This document shows, piece after piece, positions 39,988 through 47,260 of a stretch of DNA of 47,322 bases. A model generated the notes under the pieces. It was not told the DNA's origin. It was given only the letters and a program-made list of their open reading frames with translations, and searched no databases. The stretch is from DASYQD01 sp036005845. Its GTDB lineage: Bacteria > Acidobacteriota > Thermoanaerobaculia > Multivoradales > JAIOJS01. The stretch spans positions 1 to 47,322 of the forward strand of contig DASYQD010000023.1 of the NCBI GenBank assembly GCA_036005845.1, read 5' to 3'. Each line of letters opens with the position of its first letter. The first letter of the stretch is position 1. The position numbers were made by a program, and so were the translations under genes.

Positions 39988-40047
39988 GAGGGCGGGCGGG
40001 GGCGCCCCCTGCCCTGGAGGGGCAGGGGGACGGGGGGATAGGGGTGA
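39988..40047. repeat. Long inverted repeat, left arm
   Basis: 60-bp G-rich element inverted relative to 40800-40861. 31 bp at the inner end and 15 bp in the middle are perfectly matched. The arm can itself fold (CCCCCTGCC/GGCAGGGGG). It ends 2 nt before the stop codon of the enclosed gene. Confidence 0.92.
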
Positions 40048-40049
40048 AG

Positions 40050-40781
40050 TCAAACCGAGCCAGACAGCAGCTCGGCCTTCCGTCGCAGGGGCAAAGCCAG
40101 CCGCGCGTCCGCCGCCACCGCCCGCAGGTCCGGCTTCTTGAGCATCGCCAGGTGTTGCATCGCGAGTTGCAACGGCGCGCGCGGGTTCCTCACCACCGCC
40201 AGCCGCACCGGGTAGCGGTTGCCCCACTTGCGGTGGCCGAGGATCACCGCCAGCACCGGCGTCTGCGCCGCCTCGCCGCTGGCCAGCGGCAGCAGGTCGG
40301 CCTCGACGAGCCGCGGGTTGTCGAGCAGCGACGCGATGACGCGCGGCGTCGGATCGTGCCGCAGCACCTGCAGCACGTGCGGCGAGGCGCTGCGCGCGAT
40401 GCTCGCCTTCTCGCCGGCGGCGAGCCCCGGCAGCCGCTCGATCAGCCGCTGGTCGGCGAAGCGGCGCACCACCGGCCGGATGCGCACGTCGAGGCCGGCG
40501 GCGACGAGGTCTTTCCAATAGAGACCGCCGATCAAGGCCAGGGCAATGGGCTGCGGCGTCGCCGCGTGCAGCGCCAGGTCGCGTCGCATCTCGTACGACG
40601 CGAGGAGCCGCTTCTCGGCCGCGAGCAGGCGCAACACGTCCTCGCCGGCGTGCGGGTTGCGCATCACCGCCTGCGCCGCCGGCACGTCGAGCGCATCGCC
40701 GAGCTCGCGCAGCAGGGCGCGCAGCTCGTCGGCGCCCGCCTCGCGCAGGCGCTGCACCAGTTCCTCCGGCAAGTCGGGCAT
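40050..40781 (-). CDS. Helical-repeat (HEAT-like) protein of unknown function, paralogue 2, bracketed by inverted repeats
   Basis: This 243-residue protein is not a family I can name. It is predicted all-helical, with repeating units such as RLREAGADELRALLRELG and DPTPRVIASLLDNPRLVE. The C-terminal block RYPVRLAVVRNPRAPLQLA (from residue 189) followed by KPDLRAVAADARLALPLR matches the C-terminus of the protein at 37914-38930, so the two are paralogues sharing at least that module. A TACAGT hexamer lies 6 nt before the ATG. The gene with its promoter sits precisely between two long inverted repeats. It may be a scaffold; no catalytic residues are evident. Confidence 0.7.
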   Translation of the reverse strand: MPDLPEELVQRLREAGADELRALLRELGDALDVPAAQAVMRNPHAGEDVLRLLAAEKRLLASYEMRRDLALHAATPQPIALALIGGLYWKDLVAAGLDVRIRPVVRRFADQRLIERLPGLAAGEKASIARSASPHVLQVLRHDPTPRVIASLLDNPRLVEADLLPLASGEAAQTPVLAVILGHRKWGNRYPVRLAVVRNPRAPLQLAMQHLAMLKKPDLRAVAADARLALPLRRKAELLSGSV

Positions 40782-40787
40782 GCCTCA

Positions 40788-40793
40788 ACTGTA
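40788..40793 (-). promoter_or_regulatory. -10 element of helical-repeat paralogue 2, leaderless geometry
   Basis: TACAGT on the minus strand, 6 nt before the ATG at 40781. The right inverted-repeat arm begins 7 nt further upstream, so it would overlap the -35 region. Confidence 0.45.
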
Positions 40794-40799
40794 ACCACC

Positions 40800-40861
40800 T
40801 CACCCCTATCCCCCCGTCCCCCTGCCCCTCTAGGTGCAGGGGGCGCCCCCGCCCACCGCTC
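40800..40861. repeat. Long inverted repeat, right arm
   Basis: 62-bp element, the inverted partner of 39988-40047, with its own internal hairpin (CCCCCTGC/GCAGGGGG). It lies between the divergent promoters of paralogue 2 and the long GreA gene. Confidence 0.92.
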
Positions 40862-40875
40862 TTTCTGCACCCTGG

Positions 40876-40881
40876 TATCGT
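40876..40881 (+). promoter_or_regulatory. -10 element of the long greA gene, near-leaderless geometry
   Basis: TATCGT, 10 nt before the ATG at 40892. No SD is present. The inverted-repeat arm occupies the expected -35 area. Confidence 0.45.
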
Positions 40882-40891
40882 TCGCCCCCTG

Positions 40892-42961
40892 ATGGACGCC
40901 GTTCTCAGCCAGAAGATCGCCGCCGGCGAGCTCGATCCCGTCTCCGATGCCTTCGTCGCGCGGCTCGCGGAATCGCCGGTCGACGCCAAGTTCCTCGGCG
41001 AGGTCGGCAAGGCGCTGGCGCAGGCCGGCCAGGAGGAGCACGCCGACTTCCTCCTTCGCATGGCCGACGACCACCTGCGGCAGGGCAACGCCTGGCGGCA
41101 GCGGCTCGACCTGCTGCGCCGTGCCGGCGAGCTGCTCTACCCCGAGCCGCTGGCGCTCCACGAGGAGATCGTGCGCTCGCTGCAACAGGCGCACGGCGGC
41201 AGTGACATCGCCAAGCGGCTGCTCGACAAGCTCGGCCTGCACCGCGCGCCGGACGACATCCCGAAGACGTGGGAGAAGGTCGACCGCGTCGACGAGCTGA
41301 TGGCGCTCGCCCCCGGCACGGTCGTGGCGATGGAGGGCAAGGGCGCCGGCCGCGTCGCCGAGGTGAATCTGCAGCTCGACAGCTTCCGCGTCGACCTGGG
41401 CGCGCTCGGCGTGCTGAGCGTCGGCTTCGCGGCGGCGAAGAAGCTGCTGCGCCCGCTGCCGCCGCACCACGTGCTGCGGCGCAAGCTCGAGGACGCGGCG
41501 GGTTTGGCGGCGCTGAAGGCCAACGACCCCGCCGAGCTCGTGCGCGTCGTGCTGCAGAGCTACGACGAGCCGCTCACCGGCAACGAGCTGCGCACCGCGC
41601 TGGCGGGCACCGTCGAAGAGTCCGAGTGGACGAGCTTCTGGAACCGCGCCAAGAAGAGCCCGCAGCTGGTGGCGCTGCCCGGCGCTCGCCAGCGCTACCG
41701 CTGGGCCGACAGCGCTGCCTCCGCCGTGGCCGGCGTGCGCGAACGCTTCGCCGCCGCCTCCTGGCGCGAGCGGCTCGACCTGCTCAAGGGCGACGGCGCG
41801 CGCGACCCGGCGCTGCAGCGCGAGATGGTGGCGGCGCTCGCCGAGCAGGCGGGCGCGCTGCGCAAGACCGAGCCGGCGGCGGCGCTGGAGATGGCGCTGG
41901 CGCTCGAGCGGGCCGGCGCGCCGCTCGCCGGCGAGCTCGCGCCCGAGGCGCTCCTCGCCGCCAGCGACGACCCGGTGCGGCTGCTCGGCGCCACCAGCCG
42001 CACGGCGCGCGAAGAGGGCTACCGGCGCCTGCCCGCGACCCGCGGCGACTGGGCGACCTGGTTCGAGAAGGCGCTGCTGCGCGAGGAGGAGCCGAAGGTG
42101 CTCGACCTCGTCGCCGACCGCCTCGCCGCGGAGGCGCGTCCGGGCCTCGACCGCGTCGTCGGCGAGCTGCTCACCGCGCCGCGCAAGAGCCCGGCCGGCT
42201 TCGCCTGGCTGGCGGAGCGCGCGGCGCGCGACGAGTCGCTGCTGCAGCGCAGCCCGCTGCGCTTCTTCCAGCAGGTGCTCGCCTCGGCAGGCGACGAGGC
42301 CTTCACCACCCACCGCAAGCGGCTGCTCAAGATGGCCGACTCCGGCGGCACGCTGCCGCGCCTGCTGCCCTTCCTCGAGCCGGCGCAGGCGCCGCAGGCC
42401 GAGGAAGCTGTGGGCAAGGCGCCGGGCCTCGAGGCGTATCAGCGCGACGCGCTCAAGAACGCCATCCACCTCCGCTTCCCCGAGCTGCGGCAGGAGGCGG
42501 AGCAGCCGCTCTACGCCACGCCGGAGGCGATCGTCGCCAAGAAGGAAGAGCTGCGCAAGCTGCTCGAGGAAGAGATCCCCGCCAACCGCAAGGCCATCGA
42601 AGAGGCGCGCGCGTTGGGCGACCTGCGCGAGAACTTCGAGTACAAGAGCGCGCGCCAACGGCACGAGTACCTGGCGGCGCGCGCTGCCGGCCTGCACCGC
42701 GACCTCGGGCGCGCGCGGCCGATCGAGGCGGCGAAGGTGGATCCGACGGCCGTGCGCGTCGGCACCCGCGTGACGTTGCGCGGTCCCGCCGGCGAGGAGC
42801 GCGCGTTCACGCTCCTCGGCCCCTGGGACAGCCACCCCGAGCAGGGCATCCTCTCCCACGAGTCCGAGCTGGCGACGAGCCTCCTAGGCAAGGAAGTCGG
42901 CGACAAGGTGGCGGTCGAAGGCAAGAGCTTCGCCGTCGCCGCGATCGCGCCGTTCCGCTGA
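40892..42961 (+). CDS. greA: GreA/GreB-family transcript cleavage factor with a 540-residue N-terminal extension
   Basis: GreA enters the RNA polymerase secondary channel and triggers cleavage of backtracked RNA. Ordinary GreA is about 158 residues. Here a complete GreA domain occupies residues 540-689. Its coiled coil starts at LYATPEAIVAKKEELRKLLE and the acidic tip is ALGDLRENFEYKSARQ (D577, E580; canonical GDLSENAEY). The C-terminal globular part is RVGTRVTLRGPAGEER to LLGKEVGDKVAV. The preceding 540 residues are mostly helical and TPR-like, with a small beta segment near 140-175 (APGTVVAMEGKGAGRVAEVN). Long GreA proteins are known from Chlamydiae and Spirochaetes. The function of the extension is unknown. 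Confidence 0.88.
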   Translation: MDAVLSQKIAAGELDPVSDAFVARLAESPVDAKFLGEVGKALAQAGQEEHADFLLRMADDHLRQGNAWRQRLDLLRRAGELLYPEPLALHEEIVRSLQQAHGGSDIAKRLLDKLGLHRAPDDIPKTWEKVDRVDELMALAPGTVVAMEGKGAGRVAEVNLQLDSFRVDLGALGVLSVGFAAAKKLLRPLPPHHVLRRKLEDAAGLAALKANDPAELVRVVLQSYDEPLTGNELRTALAGTVEESEWTSFWNRAKKSPQLVALPGARQRYRWADSAASAVAGVRERFAAASWRERLDLLKGDGARDPALQREMVAALAEQAGALRKTEPAAALEMALALERAGAPLAGELAPEALLAASDDPVRLLGATSRTAREEGYRRLPATRGDWATWFEKALLREEEPKVLDLVADRLAAEARPGLDRVVGELLTAPRKSPAGFAWLAERAARDESLLQRSPLRFFQQVLASAGDEAFTTHRKRLLKMADSGGTLPRLLPFLEPAQAPQAEEAVGKAPGLEAYQRDALKNAIHLRFPELRQEAEQPLYATPEAIVAKKEELRKLLEEEIPANRKAIEEARALGDLRENFEYKSARQRHEYLAARAAGLHRDLGRARPIEAAKVDPTAVRVGTRVTLRGPAGEERAFTLLGPWDSHPEQGILSHESELATSLLGKEVGDKVAVEGKSFAVAAIAPFR

Positions 42962-42976
42962 GTCGCTCCGGATGGC

Positions 42977-44737
42977 TCAGCGCGCGGCGGCCTTCGCCAC
43001 CTGCACGCCGCCGCCCGCCGGCGGCTCGTCCTCGCCGTAGTAGCTGAGGATGCCCGCGACGATCGCCTCGGCGACCTGCTGCCGGAAGGTGCGGGTCTGG
43101 ATCAGGCGGCGGTCCTCTTCGTTGGCGAGATTGCAGACCTCGACGAGCATCTTGGCGGGGATCGAGTTGTAGCGCAGCACCGCGGGCACGAACTCGGCGC
43201 GCTGGCGGATGATGCGCTCGCGCACCGGCTTGTACGGGTGCACCGGCAGGTTGCGGTCGCGGAACGCCGCGATGGTGCGCGTCGCCATCTCGCGCGACAG
43301 GCCCTCGCTCTGCTGGCGCTCGCGCAGCGAGAACTCCACCTCCGGGTGCGCCCGCACCTCGGCGCGGCTGGTGTAGACGATGCCGCTGCGGCCCGAACGC
43401 CCGGCGGTGAGGCTCGCCGACGGCACGTAGATCATGGCGCCACGCAGCGACGGGTGGAGCGAGTCGGCGTGCAGCGACACGAACACCACCTTCTTGGCGT
43501 CCGACTCGCCGCCGTCGGTGAACTTGTGGTACTGGCTGTTGGCGAGGTACCAGCGCAGGTTGACGCCCACCTTGGCGTCTTCGATGGGATAGGGAGGCGT
43601 GGTCAGCACCTGGTGGCCGCGCGACACCGGCAGCACGTCCGCCTCGGGCACCCGGAAGCCCTTGCCGTCGCGCACCGTCGGCAGCACGCGCGCCGCGGTG
43701 CGCGTCTCGAGCAGCGACTTGACGCGCACCATGATGTCGTAGACGTAGAGGCTCTCCCAGACGCTGCCCACCGAAGCGCCGACGTCGGCGCCGCCGTGGC
43801 CGGCGTCGAGCACCACGGTGATGCCGGCGAGCCCGTTCGCCTGCACCGGGTTGGTGAAGCGGTTGCTGTCGGAGAGGCTCGCCTCGTACTCGGCGCGCCG
43901 CGGGTCGCCGGGCGGCAGGAACTCCGCCTGCAGGAGGTCGAGTGGGATCTTCACCTCGTAGCCGATGGGGATCCCGGTGACGTCGGCGATGCCGCTGCGC
44001 TTGGCGATCTCGGCGGCGAGCGCGTTGACGTCCTCGGCGAAGACGCGGCCGGTGAAGCGCACGACGACCGACGAGTAGAGCGCCTCGCCGGGCTGCAGGC
44101 GATACGCGGCGTACGGTCCGGCGGCGTCGCGCCGATACTGCAGCAGGTCGGCCGGCGTGCCGATGCCGCCCGCCGGCAGCGCCTGCTGCAGCGACGGCCG
44201 CAGCAGCCGCGCCGGGATCCACAGCTCCTGCCCCGGCGAGAGCGCGTCGTCCGCCATCCGATTCGCCTCGCGGATCTGGCGGAAGTTCTCGCCCTTGCCG
44301 GTGAACCAGTCGGCCACCGTCCACAAACTCTCGCCGCGCAGCAGCGACGCGAGCTCGACGCGGTGGTTCCAGCCCGTCACCTCGAGCCGATCGCCGGGGA
44401 ACAGCGTGCGCAGGAGCTGCTGCTGCAGGTCGGGGCTCGCCAAGTGAAACGGCACCTTCCACCGCATGCCCGCGAGCAGCTTCTTCCCGCCGTTGGCGAC
44501 CAGCAGCGCCGGCAGGTTGTCCGCCGACCCGGTGAGCCGCCGCGCGAAAGCGAGCTGCGCCTCGCCGCGCAGCGGCACCGCCTCGATCCACGGCTCGTCC
44601 TCGCCCGCGATCGTCGCGAAGACCCCGGGCGCCATCTCCACCCGCCGCGGCGCCGCGCCGGTGCGGCCTTCCGCCGGCGACACCAGGAATGTCACCGTGA
44701 CGAGCACGAGGCCCAACAGCCAGCCGCGCCGGCTCAT
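42977..44737 (-). CDS. LysM-containing N-acetylmuramoyl-L-alanine amidase (Amidase_3)
   Basis: This periplasmic zinc amidase cleaves the bond between MurNAc and the peptide stem, usually in daughter-cell separation. From the ATG at 44737 the product is 586 residues: a signal peptide (RRGWLLGLVLVTVTFLVSPAEG), a unique N-terminal part, one clear LysM (about 134-176, RGESLWTVADWFTGKGEN) and a second LysM-like unit (about 212-266). The Amidase_3 domain starts at TVVLDAGHGGADVGA, with zinc ligand H314. The Glu ligand is in VWESLYVYD, the second His in VFVSLHADS and the catalytic Glu in MLVEVCNLANEED. A weak TTG start upstream is possible. A promoter with leader precedes it. It converges on greA. 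Confidence 0.92.
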   Translation of the reverse strand: MSRRGWLLGLVLVTVTFLVSPAEGRTGAAPRRVEMAPGVFATIAGEDEPWIEAVPLRGEAQLAFARRLTGSADNLPALLVANGGKKLLAGMRWKVPFHLASPDLQQQLLRTLFPGDRLEVTGWNHRVELASLLRGESLWTVADWFTGKGENFRQIREANRMADDALSPGQELWIPARLLRPSLQQALPAGGIGTPADLLQYRRDAAGPYAAYRLQPGEALYSSVVVRFTGRVFAEDVNALAAEIAKRSGIADVTGIPIGYEVKIPLDLLQAEFLPPGDPRRAEYEASLSDSNRFTNPVQANGLAGITVVLDAGHGGADVGASVGSVWESLYVYDIMVRVKSLLETRTAARVLPTVRDGKGFRVPEADVLPVSRGHQVLTTPPYPIEDAKVGVNLRWYLANSQYHKFTDGGESDAKKVVFVSLHADSLHPSLRGAMIYVPSASLTAGRSGRSGIVYTSRAEVRAHPEVEFSLRERQQSEGLSREMATRTIAAFRDRNLPVHPYKPVRERIIRQRAEFVPAVLRYNSIPAKMLVEVCNLANEEDRRLIQTRTFRQQVAEAIVAGILSYYGEDEPPAGGGVQVAKAAAR

Positions 44738-44794
44738 CGTCGTTCCAGAATTCTCCAACCCTAAAGCGTGGTTAGGTCGACATCCTTAAAGAAG

Positions 44795-44823
44795 ATTGTA
44801 GACCTCGACCGCCGCCTTGGGAA
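44795..44823 (-). promoter_or_regulatory. Promoter of the amidase gene
   Basis: On the minus strand TTCCCA (44823-44818) and TACAAT (44800-44795) are separated by 17 bp. The leader is about 50 nt. The -35 box lies within the arm of the adjoining hairpin, so the structure and the promoter overlap. Confidence 0.55.
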
Positions 44824-44858
44824 CCCCACCCGGCAAGGGGTGCCTCTGACCCAAGGCG
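44813..44858. other. Two-tier inverted repeat (possible structured RNA or operator)
   Basis: CGCCTTGGG (44813-44821) pairs perfectly with CCCAAGGCG (44850-44858). Inside, ACCCC (44823-44827) pairs with GGGGT (44837-44841). It has no U-tract on either strand and overlaps the amidase -35. It may be a regulatory site or part of a repeat family. Confidence 0.45.
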
Positions 44859-44935
44859 ATTCGTCGATTGCGGGCCGCGATCTTCGGCGCGACTCGAGCA
44901 GCCTCGACGGGGCCGGTGCGGACGCCGGCAGCAGC

Positions 44936-45004
44936 GGGCGCGTCGGGGGGAGGGCTCCCACCGCGCGGAAGCGCGTCCGCGCGCTGAGCACGGTGATACC
45001 CACC
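44936..45004. repeat. Dispersed repeat family 2, copy 1
   Basis: Shares the G6-AGGGCTCCCACCGCGCG core and the GAGCACGGTG-ATACCCACC end with 47261-47322, in the same orientation. About 31 of the first 32 bases match; the middle differs in length. CTCCCACCG and CGGTG allow a hairpin. Confidence 0.85.
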
Positions 45005-45090
45005 GACAAGCGGGGACCCGCGCGGCCGGCGTCCGCTTCGGCCCCGGCACGAACCGAGGCGCGCCGCTCCCCTCCGCTCCTGCTCAGGCC

Positions 45091-46533
45091 CTAGCTGCGA
45101 AACATCCCGCTCTTCGCCGCCGGGTCCGCCCCGCCCATGAGCCGCTGATTGAGCTCCTTGATGCGCTCCATCAGCTTCTCGATCTTCTGCTGCGCCTCGT
45201 CCTTGAGCCGCTTGTAGTCCGCCCGCATGCGGTCGGCCTCGGCGCGCTGCTCCTCGCCGCGCTCGTGCATCTCGCGCAGCTTCTCTTCGCGGTCGGCGAT
45301 CTGCGACTGCAGGTGGCGAGCGTGCTCGTCGCGCTCGGCGAGCTGCATGCGTTGCTTCTCTTCCTGCTCCTCGTACAGCTTCTTGTACTGCTGGAGCATG
45401 ATGATCTCGGAGAAATCGGCGGTCGAGGGCATGCCGTCATCCCCTTTGCTCTCGAGGTTGGGGAACATCTTGCGCAGCTTCAGCGACAGGTCTTCGGGGT
45501 CCGACGACTCGCGCATCGCCAGCTCGTACGAGATGGTGCCGTGGACGAGCAGCGACAGCAGCGACTGGTTCATCGACTGCATGCGGTAGTAGCCGACCGA
45601 CGACTCCACCTCTTCGTGCAGGTCGGCGGTCTCGCCGCCCTCGATCATCTTCGAGATCTTCGGCGAGCTGCGCATGATCTCGAGCGCCGCGATGCGCCCC
45701 TTGCCGTCCTGGCGCTCGAGCAGCTTCATCGAGATCACGCCCTTGAGGATCTGCGCCAGCTGGATGCGCACCTGTGCCTGCTGGTTGGGCGGGAAAGCGT
45801 CGAGGATACGATCCACCGTCTGCGGCGCGCTGTTGGTGTGCAGGGTCGAGAACACCAGGTGGCCGGTCTCGGCGGCGGTGATCACCGTCGACACGGTCTC
45901 GGGATCGCGCATCTCGCCGACCATGATGACGTCGGGGTCCTGGCGCAGCGCGTTGCGCAACGCCTCGGTGAAGCGCGTCGTGTCGGTGCCCACCTCGCGC
46001 TGCGAGACGGTGGCGGCGGCGTCGGTGAAGAGGAACTCGATGGGGTCCTCGATGGTGATGATGTGGCAGGGCCGCCGCGCCGCGATGTGCTTGATGATGG
46101 CGGCGAGCGTCGTCGACTTGCCGCTGCCGGTGGGGCCGGTGATCAGCACCAGGCCCATCGGCAAGTCGCAGAGGTCGAGCAGCACGTCGGGCAGCTCGAG
46201 CTCGTCGAGGCCCTTGATGTTGAAGGGAATGAGGCGGAAGGCGGCGGCGAGGGTGCCGCGCTGCTGGTAGATGTTGCCGCGGAAGCGCGCGAGCCCGTGC
46301 ACGCCGTAGCCGATGTCTACCGCCATGTGCTGGTCGAGCTTCGCCTTCTGCGCGTCGGTGAGCACCTCGTCGAGCATCTGGCGGATCTGCGGCGGCGTCA
46401 GCGGATCCGCCTGCAGCGGTACGAGTCGGCCGTTGACCCGCATGAGCGGCGGCCGGGTGGGCTTCAGATGCAGGTCCGAAGCCCCCTGCTTGGTCATGAT
46501 CCGCAGCAGCTCGTCGATCTGTTGCGACGGCAC
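45091..46533 (-). CDS. pilT: PilT-type twitching-motility ATPase with a coiled-coil C-terminal tail
   Basis: PilT powers retraction of type IV pili from the cytoplasmic side of the membrane. From the GTG at 46533 the product is 480 residues against about 340-370 for ordinary PilT. The N-terminal domain (QQIDELLRIMTKQGASDLHL) is followed by the Walker A motif GPTGSGKST (133-141), an Asp box (HIITIEDPIEF), a Walker B region (ALRQDPDVIMVGEMRD) and a His box (GHLVFSTLHTNSA). The normal end is near residue 350. The last 120 or so residues form a highly charged coiled coil (EEQEEKQRMQLAERDEHARH and on to KIEKLMERIKELNQRL). The frame is open to a TTG 7 codons earlier, but a TACACT hexamer lies between, favouring the GTG. 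Confidence 0.92.
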   Translation of the reverse strand: MPSQQIDELLRIMTKQGASDLHLKPTRPPLMRVNGRLVPLQADPLTPPQIRQMLDEVLTDAQKAKLDQHMAVDIGYGVHGLARFRGNIYQQRGTLAAAFRLIPFNIKGLDELELPDVLLDLCDLPMGLVLITGPTGSGKSTTLAAIIKHIAARRPCHIITIEDPIEFLFTDAAATVSQREVGTDTTRFTEALRNALRQDPDVIMVGEMRDPETVSTVITAAETGHLVFSTLHTNSAPQTVDRILDAFPPNQQAQVRIQLAQILKGVISMKLLERQDGKGRIAALEIMRSSPKISKMIEGGETADLHEEVESSVGYYRMQSMNQSLLSLLVHGTISYELAMRESSDPEDLSLKLRKMFPNLESKGDDGMPSTADFSEIIMLQQYKKLYEEQEEKQRMQLAERDEHARHLQSQIADREEKLREMHERGEEQRAEADRMRADYKRLKDEAQQKIEKLMERIKELNQRLMGGADPAAKSGMFRS

Positions 46534-46542
46534 GGTGGCGGG

Positions 46543-46548
46543 AGTGTA
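46543..46548 (-). promoter_or_regulatory. -10 element of pilT, leaderless geometry
   Basis: TACACT on the minus strand, 9 nt before the GTG at 46533. No SD is present. The lexA tandem repeats lie just upstream of the expected -35 position. Confidence 0.45.
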
Positions 46549-46571
46549 GCGCAAGGTCGCCGGAGGACGGA

Positions 46572-46600
46572 TTGACTTACGCCTGACTTCCGCCTATCCT
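46572..46600 (+). promoter_or_regulatory. lexA promoter with tandem 11-bp repeats (candidate LexA operator)
   Basis: TTGACT (46572-46577), a 17-bp spacer and TATCCT (46595-46600) form the best promoter of the window. TGACTTACGCC (46573-46583) and TGACTTCCGCC (46584-46594) are abutting direct repeats with one mismatch. They cover the -35 box and the whole spacer, so a bound repressor would block polymerase. The ATG is 7 nt after the -10. Confidence 0.8.
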
Positions 46601-46607
46601 CTTGCGC

Positions 46608-47216
46608 ATGGGCGCGCCGCTGACCGAACGCCAGAAAGCCATCCTCGACTTCTTCGCCGAGTTCCAACGCCGCCACGGCTACCCGCCGACGCACCGCGAG
46701 ATCCGCGACCGCTTCGGCTACACCTCCTACGGCACGGTGCACAAGCACCTGCGCCTGTTGCGGGAGAAGGGATACCTCTCCGGCGAGCAGCACCAGAAGC
46801 GCGGGCTGCGTCTCGCGCCTGGCGAGGAGACTGTGGCACCCGAGCTGCCGTTCCTCGGCCTCATCGCCGCCGGCCAGCCGATCGAGGCGCTCTCCGGCCA
46901 CGAGCGGCTGCCGGTGCCGCCGCAGCTCCTGCACGGCCCCATCGACGATCACTACGTGCTGCGCGTCGTCGGCAACTCGATGATCGACGAAGGCATCCAC
47001 GACGGCGACCTCGTCGTCATCCGCCGCCGCGACCAGGCTTCGACCGGCGAGATGGTGGTGGCGCTGATCGGCGAGGACGCGACGCTCAAGCGCATCTACC
47101 CCGAAGGCCCGACCGTGCGGTTGCAGCCGGCGAACGTCAACATGCAGCCGATCCTCGTGCCGGCGGAGCAGGTGCGTGTGCAGGGAGTGGTGGTCGGTCT
47201 CATGCGCCGGTTCTAA
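46608..47216 (+). CDS. lexA: SOS regulator LexA
   Basis: LexA represses DNA-damage genes and cleaves itself when RecA filaments form. The 202-residue product has the N-terminal winged helix (LTERQKAILDFFAEFQ, PPTHREIRDRFGYTSYGTVH) with a recognition helix unlike that of E. coli. The A88-G89 cleavage bond lies in LIAAGQPIEA. Catalytic S124 is in VVGNSMIDEGIHDGD and K161 in DATLKRIYPEG, with the C-terminal latent protease fold complete. The start is the ATG at 46608 at the expected transcription start; a TTG two codons earlier would lie nearer the -10. It is divergent from pilT. Autoregulation through the tandem repeats is likely. Confidence 0.97.
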   Translation: MGAPLTERQKAILDFFAEFQRRHGYPPTHREIRDRFGYTSYGTVHKHLRLLREKGYLSGEQHQKRGLRLAPGEETVAPELPFLGLIAAGQPIEALSGHERLPVPPQLLHGPIDDHYVLRVVGNSMIDEGIHDGDLVVIRRRDQASTGEMVVALIGEDATLKRIYPEGPTVRLQPANVNMQPILVPAEQVRVQGVVVGLMRRF

Positions 47217-47260
47217 GGACCACTAACCTGCGTGGCGCCGCTGCCGCGCACCGCGGGGTG

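Larger units (their letters stand above)
44738..45090. other. Intergenic region between pilT and the amidase gene
   Basis: These 353 nt lie between two minus-strand genes. They hold the amidase promoter and leader (44738-44823), a 9-bp-stem structure (44813-44858), a copy of dispersed repeat family 2 (44936-45004) and about 85 nt of GC-rich sequence after pilT without a clear terminator. An open plus-strand frame exists but has no RBS or protein-like features. Confidence 0.5.

Noticed and set aside
44768..45094. A 108-codon plus-strand frame across the amidase-pilT gap
   Set aside because: It runs through the amidase promoter, the hairpin and repeat family 2, has no RBS and looks like repeat-derived sequence.
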